Below, in pieces: positions 29,701 through 43,026 of a DNA stretch of 64,000 nucleotides. The notes below the pieces were generated by a model. The model saw nothing but the letters and a program-made list of their open reading frames with translations. It did no database searches and was not told where the DNA came from. This DNA is from Latrodectus hesperus (Eukaryota > Arthropoda > Arachnida > Araneae > Theridiidae): positions 123,347,063 through 123,411,062 of the forward strand of contig CM075851.1 in assembly GCA_037975125.1 (NCBI GenBank). Direction: 5' to 3'. The first letter of the stretch is position 1. Each line of letters opens with the position of its first letter. The translations under genes and the position numbers were made by a program.

Positions 29701-32700
29701 AATGATATAAGTATTGAAAATTCATCTAATTAAATTGTATTGGGTAGTAACTAGAATCCTGTATCGAAACTGAACTTTTCAAGCACATTTAATATACTTT
29801 TGAATTTACTATAAAATTAAGAAAAACTGAATGAATTTAAAATGGAAATAAATTTTAGGGAAGTAGAATGTATAATGGAATTGATCCTTATAGATATTTA
29901 TTTATAATATTTCTATGTATAAGCATTCTGAATTTAAAATGCATTATAAGATTCATATATAAAAACAGTACTTACTTTCACTTTAATGACGAAAAACTAG
30001 ACAAAGTAATCATTTATCTTTGTCTATGTTGAAAAACAGCATTTTTCAAAGGATAAAAACATTTCACCGTTTTATCCCCATAAAAAATTATTTATGTCCT
30101 GTTAGCCATTCAGCTGCTCGTTTTTGCAGGCAGTTTGTACTACATCATTATCTGAAAGTTTTTTTTTCATTTTTATTCATTCTTAATAATTTCATCCAAC
30201 ATTTCTTCTGCACATATGACATGCGATTCTATATTCAAGAAATCCTCAAAAGAAATTTTAGGCAGTGAAATTTTTTGTTGGACATAAATACATGAGTGAC
30301 TCATTTTTGATCAAGTCATCAGGTAATTTACTTCGGCTTCTTTCAGCTAGGGTGATTTTTTTATAAAGCCCGAATGTTGAAATGCTCTCGATATTGTCTT
30401 TCCTTCAACATCATTCTAAGCAATAATTGAAAATGCATTGTTCCTAGTAGGTCAATTTTATAAAGATGCTCCAACTACAAACCCATAATCACTCTTTTCA
30501 AAAATACTCCACAATATTTGCTCTGGAAACTGTTGATTATGCACTGATCCATAAGCTGTAAAACATAAGTTGCATTAGACAGGAGAATCTCCACACAAAT
30601 CAATTCAAGAGCTGAGACTTTAGTGTGAGCTGTACATTTATCCATAATTCGAAGAATTTTACTATTTTCTGATAACGTCAATCGAATTCTCTCAGACAAT
30701 TTTTATAAATGCTTCTAGTTCTCTGAGTTTTAATGTTTGCGTGCTATGCTACTAGTAGTTTTTGAATATTTTTTAGACATTTAGGCATTGAATTTTCCGA
30801 TGAAAAGCAGAGCTCTCTCTCTAATTTGACATCTCAATTTCTTCCCACCAAATGTTTGTTCCCATAATGTCTGGAATGCCTGCATGTGTTGCATCATTGT
30901 TGAAGAAAAATCAAGCTCTCAGACGTTATACGAAGAAAAATCAAATAAAAAATATCAAATCATAGAAAATAAAAAACAAAAATGAAAACTTTTCTTCAGA
31001 AAGGAATCTTTACAAAAAAGATTTTTACAAATTTTAGTTTATAAATAGGTGTTAAAATTATCATTTGTCTATAGTGTCAGGATAGGGACTAGCCACTAGC
31101 TCATGAAAATATGAATGTAAATTAAAAGTTCGTTGAAACAAGTGTTCTGTATTTTGTTTTACAAACTTATTTACATGAAATATGTTACATTAGATTCCAT
31201 ACTTCAGTAGAACTTGTTAAATTATGTCATCTCAATAAGTTTACATGTATTTAGTATTTATCCCTCTATGCAAAACTTTAAAATCGTTAAATAAACTTCT
31301 AATTATAAATCTAGCAATTTAAGTTACATTTCAAATATATTGTTACAAATTTGTAAATAATGATTATATTTGTCTTAAAATATCTCAGACAGATCAGAAA
31401 TTCTCACATTTTGGGCAAAAATTGCGGTATTTAGACGTGTTGTAGTTTAAAAGCGGATTTCCTAATGATTTGGCGACTTGGCGACAGTTGGCGAGATTCT
31501 TGGCGACTGGCGACGGTTGGCGAGATTTTTGGCGACTTGGCGAGAAATCGATACTTCTGGAAACATCCATCACCTAAGCTCTAGGACCAATATTTTTCGA
31601 GATAGCCTAGAAGCTTCCAGAACCTTGGCGAAATTGGTAGATTTCTCCGCCAAGTCAGGTATAAATACCGCAGCCCGACATGGAAGAGTTTAGTTTTGTG
31701 AAGACAGTCAGTGAGTGAAGACGATTAGTTGTGACTGCTAGTTGTTCTCTGTCTGAGGTATTTGAGACCTGTGATTGGAAGCTGTTTCTTATTATATCTG
31801 ACGAATTGTAGCTGTATAATTGTGACTGTTACAGCGGGAATTTCGTTTATTTAGTGAAGTTCTTACGAATAAAAGTCTTGTGTTCATTAAGTGGTTGCTT
31901 TATTCAACTCTCAATCGACACGAACCTGTGAAGCTCGGTACAACTGGTGTCAGAATCGGGGTTGAAGAGTTGATGCAGCGTGTCACAAGAAAAATGGATA
32001 TGGATTTAATGAAAAGTCTTCTCGAAAAATTAGCGGAGCAGATAGCTGAGATGAAAGCTGGACAAGAAGAGATGAAAGCTGGACAAGAAGCGATTAAAAC
32101 CGAGATGATGAAAGAGATAAAATCTGGACAGGAGGAGATGAAAGCTGGACAAGAGGAGATGAAAGCTAGACAAGAAGAGATGAAAGCTGGACAAGAAGAG
32201 ATGAAAGCTGGACAAGAAGAGATTAAAACCGAGATGATGAAAGAGATAAAATCTGGACAGGAGGAACTTAAAAAGGAACTTAAGAAGGACATTGTAAGTG
32301 TTAAAGAAGAATTCTCCAACATCATTCAGGAGAAGATGAATGCAATGGAAGATAAGGTAACTTCAGTTGAAACTAAAGTTCTGGAGATAGAAGAAAACGT
32401 TGAAGAAGCATTAGACAATATGAATAAGAAGATTGAAAGCTTGGAGAAGCAAATGTCAAACAAACATGAGGAACCCAACGTGGCATTTGTGCCTTCCCTA
32501 GCCAATATTAAACTCTCAACATTTGATGGGAAATCATCCTGGCAAGTATACAAGACCCAGTTTATGATGGTAGCGGAAGCTAATGGATGGAATCCCCGAG
32601 CCCAAGCTTTTCACCTGGCGGCTTCTTTAAGAGGAGACGCGGCTGACATCCTCGAGACGCTTCCGGAGGAGCAGAGGCACGATTTCCAAGCCCTATCGAG

Positions 32701-35700
32701 TGCGCTTGAGCTGCGGTTTGGAGATAAGTGCACTAAAGAATATAGCAGACTACAGTTAAAGTCCCGCTATCAAAAAGCGGGTGAAAGTCTGCAAGAATTG
32801 GCTGCCGATATTCAGCGACTTTCCCATCTAGCATTTTCGGACTGCCCAGCTGAGACACGTCAAGATCTGGCTCTCCATCACTTCATCGATAGTGTGAGGG
32901 ATCCGGAAATACAGAAAACACTTAGACTCGCCGATGTCAAAGATATTGGATCTGCCCTAGTCTACGCACATAAGATAGAGGCTGCCCAGCAGGCCGCGCG
33001 TAAAGACCGGCACTCAATCAGAGCCGTCTCTACTACTGATACGGACTATGATCTCAGAAAGCAAATCGAAGATCTGCGGCGAAAATTCCGTAACTTAGAA
33101 ATGAGTAAAGGTGGCAGAAACACGAAAATTCAGTGTTGGACTTGCAGTGCAGTCGGACACGTTCAGAGAGACTGCCCGAAACGAAAAGATGGTGGAAATG
33201 ATCTTCCACCACAGCAGGGAAACTAATATGTGGCCATCTCGCGGGGCGGAGATGTCCAGAGAGTCAGAAGCCCCATTTCAAATTGTTTCATATTTCTTCC
33301 GTAAGTAGCGGCGACAACGGACTTTTCGTTATGGGACATGTCAACGAAGTTCCCTGCAGAATGATAATCGATACTGGAGCCAACGTAACTATCATTAGGA
33401 CAGATTTGGCTCGCAAACTTGGTGAGAAACTCATCTGGACGCCGCCCTGCATTACCCTCCAAACTGTGACAGGTGATAAGATTAAAGTGCATGGAAAAGT
33501 CAATCTAAACATTGCATTTGGTAATGCCGTGTACCATCATATGGCATATGTCGCTGATATAAATGACGAATTTATTCTCGGATTGGATTTCCTCAAAGAA
33601 AACAATTTCAAGTTAGACTTTAAAAATAATGAACTACATTCATGTTCTGAAGACATAGCGATTTTTAAGACGAAATATTCAGATATTAAAACAGTCCATC
33701 ATATAACTGCAAAGAGTGAAATAACATTACCACCAAGAACTGAGACAATAGTTTCCGGAGCTCTTTCAGAAGATAATAATTTTCATTATGGATTGACTGA
33801 ATATCCAGATTCCGACAATAGCGTTAAAGGAGTACTAGTGGCTTCTTCCCTCGTCGACCTTTCACGAAATGTAATCCCGGTAAGAGTTGCTAATCTAAGC
33901 AATAAGGTAAAACTAATAAAAGAAGGAGAAGTGCTGGCGACTTGCACTCCAGTGACCTGTATTAACCGAAATTGTCAAACCACACTATCTGAGCCTCCTG
34001 ACACTCTAATTAATGAACTCCTACAGAGAGCAGAGTTAGATGATAAACAGAGGAATGCTGCAAGAAATTTATTATTAGAATTCGGAGATCTCTTTTCCAA
34101 GAAATCAGATGATGTTGGGCGAACCAAATTGACGCAGCACCGAATCAATACAGGAAATCATCCACCCATTAAACAACATCCTAGAAGATTGCCATTCGCT
34201 AAGCAGGAAGAGGTGGACAATCTTCTGAGGGAAATGCAGCAGAATGACATTATTGAGCCATCAGAGAGTCCTTGGGCTTCGCCTATTGTTTTAGTTCGGA
34301 AGAAAGATGGTTCTACCCGATTCTGCGTTGACTATCGTCGGTTAAACAACATCACTAAAAAAGATAGTTACCCTCTTCCTAGGATTGACGATACACTTGA
34401 TGCTTTATCCGGAAAACAATGGTTTTCGACTTTGGATCTCAAGAGTGGTTATTGGCAAGTAGATATACATCCTGAGGATCGAGAAAAGACTGCATTCACC
34501 ACAGGACAAGGACTTTGGCAGTTCAAGGTTATGCCATTCGGGCTTTGCAATGCACCTGCAACGTTTGAGCTCCTGATGGAGACAGTATTACGAGGACTTT
34601 CCTACGAAGCTTGTTTGGTATATTTGGACGATATCATTATTGTTGGGCGCACATTCGAAGACCATTTAAGAAACATCCGAAAGGTGCTGGAAAAATTAAA
34701 AATGGCCAACCTGAAGCTGAATCCTTGCAAATGTAATTTATTCCGACGTGAAGTAAGCTATCTGGGACACATTATCTCTGCTGAAGGTGTTAGAACAGAT
34801 CCTGAAAAGATCTCCGCAGTTAAGGACTGGAGTCGTCCAAAAGATGTCCACCAATTAAGAAGTTTTCTTGGACTATGCACATATTACAGGAAATTTGTTA
34901 AGGGTTTTTCAAGTATTGCCAGACCTCTTCACAAGTTGACAGAAGTTAAACAGAGATTTCTATGGACAGATGAATGTGAGAAAGCTTTTAAACAACTGAA
35001 GGAGGCGTTGACATCTTCGCCCGTTCTTGCATATCCCCAGCCCGGAAAAATATTCATTTTAGATACGGATGCCAGCAACGAAAATATCGGAGCTGTTTTG
35101 TCGCAGGAAATTGATGGTAAAGAATGTGTCATTGCTTATTGGAGTAAATGTCTTTCGAAACCAGAGCGGAATTATTGTACAACCAGGAAGGAATTGCTGG
35201 CAATCGTCAAAGCCATAGAACATTTCCACCATTATCTCTATGGAAGAAAGTTCTTGCTCTGGACCGATCACGCATCCTTAACCTGGCTTTTAAATTTTAA
35301 AAATCCGGAAGGACAGGTAGCCAGATGGATTCAACGACTCCAGGAGTTTGACTTTGAAATACGTCATCGCAAAGGAACTCTTCATGGAAATGCTGATGCA
35401 CTATCAAGGAAGCCGTGTAATGAAAGCTGCCGATATTGTTCTAGAGTAGAGAAGAACTATCAGTTAGTAAATCCTTCGGTACGCCAAGTTACTGTTTCAC
35501 CTCCACCGAAACCAGACCCATGGAGTGATAAAGGACTTAGGGAAGCCCAAAAGAAGACCCAGATATAAATCCAATTCTTGAATTGAAAGAATCTTCTAGT
35601 ATGAGACCAAGTTGGCAGGAAATCTCCACCTACAGTCCTGCTACTAAGCAATATTGGGCTCTTTGGGACTCACTCCATATAAGAAATGGTGTCTTATACA

Positions 35701-38700
35701 GGAAATGGGAGTCCGATGATGGACGTAATTTTAAATGGCAGCTTGTTCTTCCAAAATCAAGAATTTCAGATGTTTTGAAAGAATTGCACAGTAGCTCAAC
35801 TGGAGGCCACTTCGGAGTAATGAAAACTCTACAGAAAGTTCGAGAACGCTTCTATTGGAGCAAAACGAGACAAGATGTAGAGAAATGGTGCCAATCTTGT
35901 GATGACTGTGCGGCACGTAAAGGACCGAAGAAACGTAGCCGAGGAAGATTGCAGCGGTACAACGTAGGAGCACCTTTTGAGAGGATAGCATTGGACATTT
36001 TGGGTCCTTTACCACGATCCTCAAATGGCAACAAATACATACTAGTTGTCATGGACTACTTTACTAAGTGGCCTGAAGCGTTTGCAATCCCCGATCAAGA
36101 GGCGACTACAGTAGCCGAGGTTCTAGTGCAACAATGGGTTTCCAGATTCGGCACACCCTTACAAATTCATTCTGATCAAGGGACAAATTTCACCTCTGTT
36201 GTGTTTAAAGGAATGTGTCAAATTCTCGGAATAGACAAGACGCAGACCACACCACTACACCCACAATCGGATGGCATGGTAGAGAGGTTTAACAGAACCA
36301 TCTTGAATAACCTCTCCCTTATGGTTTCCAGAAATCAACAAGATTGGGATTTGAAGCTACCGCTGTTTCTGCTTGCATATCGCAGTGCTGTCCATGAGAC
36401 TACCGGATATACTCCTTCACAGATGCTCTTTGGTCGCGAACTTCGTCTCCCTTGTGATCTTCAGTTTGGTCGTCCACCGGATACATCTTCATCGCCAGAG
36501 GAATACCTTCGAGACCTTCAGGCACGTCTTGAAGATGTCCATAACTTCGCTCGAGACCGAATCAACCTGACGACCGAAAGAATGAAGACAAGGTATGACA
36601 CAAGAGCGACGGGACATGAATTCCAAGAAGGTGACAAAGTTTGGTTGTGGAACCCGATTCGACGTAAAGGACTTTCTCCAAAGTTGCAAGCCAACTGGGA
36701 AGGTCCCTACAGAGTCCTAAAAAGACTGAACGACGTCGTGGTTCGTATAAGAAAATCATCTGCTTCAAAACCAAAGGTAGTACATTATGATAGATTAGCT
36801 CCTTATCGTAATGTAGAGTAAAAATCAGTAGACCATGGTCTGTTTGTAAATAGTATAGATAATTTTAATCTTTTCTATTTTCTTGTATTTTTAGTGTATG
36901 TAATGTGCTCTGTATCCTCTTGAAATGTAAATTCTTTTATATTAAATTTAGCCTCCTATCAGGGGATTGTACTGCCCGGGACGTGCAGTCCTTGAGAGGG
37001 GGGCAATGTTACAAATTTGTAAATAATGATTATATTTGTCTTAAAATATCTCAGACAGATCAGAAATTCTCACATTTTGGGCAAAAATTGCGGTATTTAG
37101 ACGTGTTGTAGTTTAAAAGCGGATTTCCTAATGATTTGGCGTTGCGACAGTTGGCGAGATTCTTGGCGACGGTTGGCGAGATTTTTGGCGACTTGGCGAG
37201 AAATCGATACTTCTGGAAACATCCATCACCTAAGCTCTAGGACCAATATTTTTCGAGATAGCCTAGAAGCTTCCAGAACCTTGGCGAAATTGGTAGATTT
37301 CTCCGCCAAGTCAGGTATAAATACCGCAGCCCGACATGGAAGAGTTTAGTTTTTGTGAAGACAGTCAGTGAGTGAAGACGATTAGTTGTGACTGCTAGTT
37401 GTTCTCTGTCTGAGGTATTTGAGACCTGTGATTGGAAGCTGTTTCTTATTATATCTGACGAATTGTAGCTGTATAATTGTGACTGTTACAGCGGGAATTT
37501 CGTTTATTTAGTGAAGTTCTTACGAATAAAAGTCTTGTGTTCATTAAGTGGTTGCTTTATTCAACTCTCAATCGACACGAACCTGTGAAGCTCGGTACAA
37601 TATTATTTTATAAATAAAATGAGTCATGTAATTACTTATAATATAGTAAAATAGAAGTATCTGTATTCAAAGAAATGAATTATCCATTATATCTTAAGAC
37701 TTGTGAAATTTCTAAAACATTTTTGATATTATTTTTGACAACTTGAGGTATTTTTTTCCTAATATAAAACCAATATACAGTGTATATACTTATTACTTTC
37801 AATCTTATTTCAAATTAAGTGAATATTGTTCAATGATTTTTAATTTTAATTAAATAGAATTGTCATTTTTTTATTATAACCAAGTCATGAAATAGTACCA
37901 TTATAAAAAATAAGGAACCTTAAATTTATAAGACATTAAAAACCATTTAAATAATGTTTTATAAATTATAAATTATTTGATAAAGCTAAATAAAAATTTA
38001 AAAACAATTAACAAATAAGTGTAAAGATATTGTAGGATCTTCAAACTATTTAAAAACTTAGGATTCATTAACATATCCAAATGAGTTTCTGGCAGTTGTA
38101 AAATAAATAGTACATCTAAGATCATATATCATATTTAATGGTAGGATTTTGAAAAGTGCAAACATTATGTAGTTTATTTAATTTATTAAAATCTGGATAA
38201 TATGCTTTTTTTTATATTTACATTATTTGAAAATGATGCTCATTTTGTGTTATTCCTCAGAAGTTCATCCATGGGTAAAACACTAGATTATTTTTTCATT
38301 TACTCAACATTATTTTATTACATATGTTCTATAATTTCTGTAATTCTCATAATTTTCAAAGCATTGCATATCAATTTAATGAAAAATTAATTCCTATAGA
38401 CAAATTGTTTTCTTATCTCTTAATCATCATAAGTTGCAATTTTTCTTGATGATAATTCATAATACTATATTTTAGATAAAAAAAAATATTTGCATGAGAT
38501 TATAAATAAATGGAACCACTTCATGGACATAATAAATATTTTTTCTCATAAATAAATTCCATCATGAACTGAAACAGATGAAATATAGATATCTTAATAT
38601 GAATATTATTAAATGTATGCTTTACTGTATGTGACCCTTACTTTTGAATCAAGAAAGAATTTATAAGAGACAATTTTATTGATCTCAAAAATATTTATTA

Positions 38701-41700
38701 AATAGATAACTTAAAGAAGTCAAACATCTGCATACTTATTTAGGGTATCAAAATCTTGGCATTTTATTTCAATCCAATTTATGGTCCCAGTAAAACTTGT
38801 CAAACACCTTTGAGTTCTTTACAACTACACTTTTCATATTTAAAGCACAATTAATCAAAAATTATTAATATTTCAGTGTTTGTTCTTCATCTTAATTGTG
38901 GAAAATGAATGTTTCCAAAAACTAATATAGTCACGTAATATCAAAATATATCTATGAAAAATGATTATTCAGAAAGTGACCTAACCCATGGAAGAGTTTT
39001 AAATAAATGGTAGTTTTTATGAATGATATTTTTATCTTCACATAGAGTTATTTAGCTCTACAATGGGATGGTTGGTTGGGGTGTCCTTGCTACTATCGGA
39101 AAGTAGTGAGTTTTTGTGCCAGCTTAACTGTAGATCTGTCATGTTCTCAATAGGCAGCTAGAGGATGTTAAATATATCATGGTCATGATGTCCTTCAAAC
39201 GAAATGATATTTTTGTTTTAACAGGTCAATAATCAGGGATTTTCTGATTGATCTTTGCTTCTAAATTCTGAAGACTCCCACCTAGCTGCTTCCACTAACT
39301 GGTTGAGCCCAACTTTGGGCTAAGTACAGGAAGTATGCTGGTGTAAGAACAATATAGAATTACTTGAATTTAGAGTAATTTTATCTTTTGTGCACAAATT
39401 GTTCATTGGGTATTTATAGAAATTGGAGATACCAAAAAAAAATCTATTTTTATTTTTAAATAAGATTTTGTGAAGTGAAAGATTGAAGAAAAAAGATTAT
39501 TAATTCATTATTCATTTTCTAAAATAGAAAAATTACCCCTCCAATAAAATTTTCCTATTATAAGTAGGTTAATAAAGTTAAACTTAATTTAGTAGAATTT
39601 AAGATAGACTGAAAAATTAATTTAATTTGCTGAGTGCAATAAATAAATTAAACAAAAGTATAATAAAACAAAAATTGACCAAAAAGTATAAAAATTACAA
39701 AATTTTTCAATACTTAATTTTCAATAAATATTTGTTTACAATGTATGTAATTTTGGGAACAGATGAAAAAATATAATTTAAGCAATTAAATATCATTTGA
39801 TTATATATTGATTAATTAGTGTAAATTGATGTAGCTAAACAGGAATTAAAAAAAGGATACATATTTACTGTTAATCCTTTAAAAATTATAATATTTATCA
39901 ACTGCTATCTTGTTTTACAAGCATAATATCCCTAAAAATACTGTAAACAGAATTCGTTTTTTTCTTAGCAGCTATTAAGTAACTATAAAGTTAAGTTTAT
40001 ATCAGTTTAAAAAATTGTTAAGCTACTTTTTTTCAATTCAAGTATGAAAACAATAAGTTTTTCAAAATCCCAATAATTTCTAAAAAATTAACCAACTTAT
40101 TTATAGCTGAACCTTTGAGAAAACATTTTCTACAACTATATTGCGAATTAGTTTTAATGCATTTAAAAATATTACAAAAACATCAGAGTTAACATGTGCC
40201 AAATTACAATTAAAATCTATTAATGGCAGAAATATATTTATTTATTATTTTTTTATTTATTCATTTTTTATGTTACTAACTGCATGTCAGCTTTGTGTTT
40301 AAAGTATTACAATTTGTTACCTGATATAGTAAAATAATTTCTTTTATAATTATAATCTAGCAAAAGGAAAAATTAAAAAACAATTTAACAAACCAGAATA
40401 AAATTATTAGCAGCTGAAACTTATAAAATACTGTCAATTATCACTCAATTTGTCTTATTTTTATTGTATAAAAAATAATAAATCTCACTTCATTTTACAT
40501 ACATTGAGTGTCAAAGGCATTAAAAATATTAAACAGCTTTCATTGAGTAATATTGTCTGTAAAATACACTATATTTTTAAATATTTAGAAAATTTCTTTG
40601 AAAAATTTGTGCAGGATTAATGTACAAAATAAAATTAAAAAATACTTTTAAATTATAACCTTTTGGAATAGTTGATTTTTTGTAACTTCTAAAGTGTTAG
40701 CACAATGAATTTTGTAATATTTGATTTTTTGTATATTTAATGTAGTATTTAACATCAGAGGATCAGTTTTCAACATTTAATGATGTTCAAAATATTGCCT
40801 ATCTCTAATAGAATATTGGCCAATATATTTGTACTGCCTAAGGAAGTATAAAAAGGCAAAATATCTTAAAATATATAAACTTATTTTATTGAATACATAT
40901 TTTGTTTCTAGGAATCTCCTGCTCCAATATCATTTGATAAATTCAAAGTTGTTGCAGATTGTATGTTAAGAGGTTTAACAAGGTACCTTAGGATGTTTGG
41001 TGCTGATGTAATCTGCTTAAATGATGATGATAATCCTAGATGTGCACTTGAAGTAATTATTAATTATATAGATTTAAAAATTTAATTTTTGTCTATCAAG
41101 TACTTTAAAAGTCAACAAACATTAAACACAATGGAAGGTATATTTTTATGAGTGAGAGTTTTATTTTTGTTAAAATAATTAAAAATCCAATTTAATTGTC
41201 ACTATGAATGTAGCTCTTAGGTATAATCAAATATTTATTATTTCAATCAATTATTTATTATCAATCTATTAATTATTCAATCAATTATTATATCAATTTA
41301 CTTATTATGTACCTCACAGTATGTACCTTGGCTGTAACTTTCAATAATGGAAAACTGTTTTACATAATACCTTAATATTATAACTAATGTATAAATAACA
41401 ATAGTTAATATTTTTACCTTCTCAATATTTTGCTTAAAAGTTTATTATTTTAATCTTCTTTAATTTTAAGGGTATACTTCTTTATAAACCACATAACATG
41501 TTATTCCCCTGAAGATTTTGCAATCAATTTTAGCCTTTTGAAGCAGTAAATTTTTGCCCTTTATAATTCATGGATTTATTCAGCTAAATGTGATAAGAAA
41601 GAAAATATATTTGCTATATTAATCAGATGCTTACAGAGAAAAAATACTCTTTAATTCTCAATTTCTCAACTACTATGTAGTAATTTGGAGCTCATCATAG

Positions 41701-42945
41701 CCTATTAAGTAGGACTGTCTCTTCAGAGCATAAAATGCTCAATCTCAGACACTTTTGACTAGAGAAGATGGATTTTATGCCCCTGCCTTTTGCATGTGTA
41801 TCTCTCAGGTGGATACTTGAGAGTTTTCTGGGTTTCCTCCTTTGCTTGACTCATGAGTATGGCTTGCTATCTGTAAAAATATCCTCCTTGAAGGCAAATT
41901 ATGCAGTGGGCATTAAAATGCCTTAAAATGACCTTTCGACATTAGGCTGTTTAGTACATGGTGTTAAAACTACAATGTTATACTAAAAATGTATTTAGTT
42001 TATAAAATTTTCAAAAATGATTTAAGAAATACACATTAAAATATTTAATGTTTAACATATAAAGTTCCATGTTATTTTAGAATAACAAAGTTTCATTTCA
42101 TATTTTAGAAAAACATAAAACTTTAGTTAACATTGTAATTATAGTATAATTCAATTTTCAATCAATGTGGCTCATACTTGTCCTTTTGTGGTTGTTCTTA
42201 AATTAGAAAACAAATGACCTATATAAGCTCTTGTGAGACAAGAAGTCTGCAAAACGTTCATTATTTTAACTATGATGTCTGTCTATTTCTTATTAATTTT
42301 ATGCTTTGTTATTATGCAAGTATAACTTACTAATATTATTGAAGTGAAAGGAGTTTTAATAGAATGTTCCCAATAATAATTCTATTGTAAATATTGTTGA
42401 AAAAAGATTTCTATTAGTTTAGATTTCATTTCAATAATTGTTTTAAAAGAAATTTTTGATTAAATGTAAAATTTCTATCATTGTAAATATAATTTACTTA
42501 AAGGAGTTTTACGAAATTAATTTTATCCAAAATTTAATTTGTCTTCAGAGCTAAGCTTGTCCTTATCACATAATCTGAGTATTGTGATGAGACTGATTGT
42601 GATATCACCTTTAGAAATCTGAAAACACTCTTATTTTTATTTTCATTCTAAATTTTATTGAGCTCACACTGAGATTAACTAGTAATAAATTAATATTATT
42701 ATATTATCCAGACTAATGATGAAAAGAACTTGTGCAACCCCATTAAAATTTGTTGCATTGCTGTAAACATAAGGAAGTCTTGACAGTTTTTGAATAATAT
42801 TTGTCATTAAAAAATTGATGAAACTACAAATAGAATGGATGTAAAGTAATAAATAATATGGTTTAAATTGTTAATGAAAATAAATTGATTGCTACACATT
42901 TAGGTTCCAAATATTAATCAACTGCAAATATATATACAAATATAT

Positions 42946-43026
<81 letters not shown>

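Larger units (their letters stand above)
31337..37603 (+). mobile_element. Nearly intact Ty3/gypsy LTR retrotransposon
   Basis: The element lies at 31341-37599 between ATAT target duplications (31337-31340 and 37600-37603). In order it has a 602-bp LTR, a primer-binding-site region, gag with zinc knuckle, pol (protease, RT, RNase H, integrase), the purine tract GAGAGGGGGGCAA at 36994-37006 and a 593-bp LTR. The LTRs agree almost everywhere except for indels. Only 185 bases lie between integrase and the 3' LTR, so there is no envelope gene. It sits in sense orientation inside the 13-kb intron before exon g. One frameshift in pol is the only clear lesion. Base composition is visibly less AT-rich than the host intron. 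Confidence 0.95.

Noticed and set aside
31478..31693. LTR ORF (repeated at 37131-37349)
   Set aside because: Lies wholly within the LTR around the TATA box and TTGGCGA array; duplicated simply because the LTR is duplicated.
31900..32325. 141-codon antisense ORF over gag, rich in Ser/Cys/Phe
   Set aside because: Mirror of the gag heptad repeat; no independent coding evidence.
35541..35568. Second programmed -1 frameshift between RNase H and integrase
   Set aside because: No X-XXY-YYZ heptamer in phase; a one-base deletion or base-call error is simpler.
35460..36774. Antisense ORFs over integrase
   Set aside because: Shadows of the well-supported integrase frame.
36822..37006. Possible envelope gene of an endogenous retrovirus
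   Set aside because: Only 185 bases remain before the 3' LTR; the element is a plain Ty3/gypsy retrotransposon.
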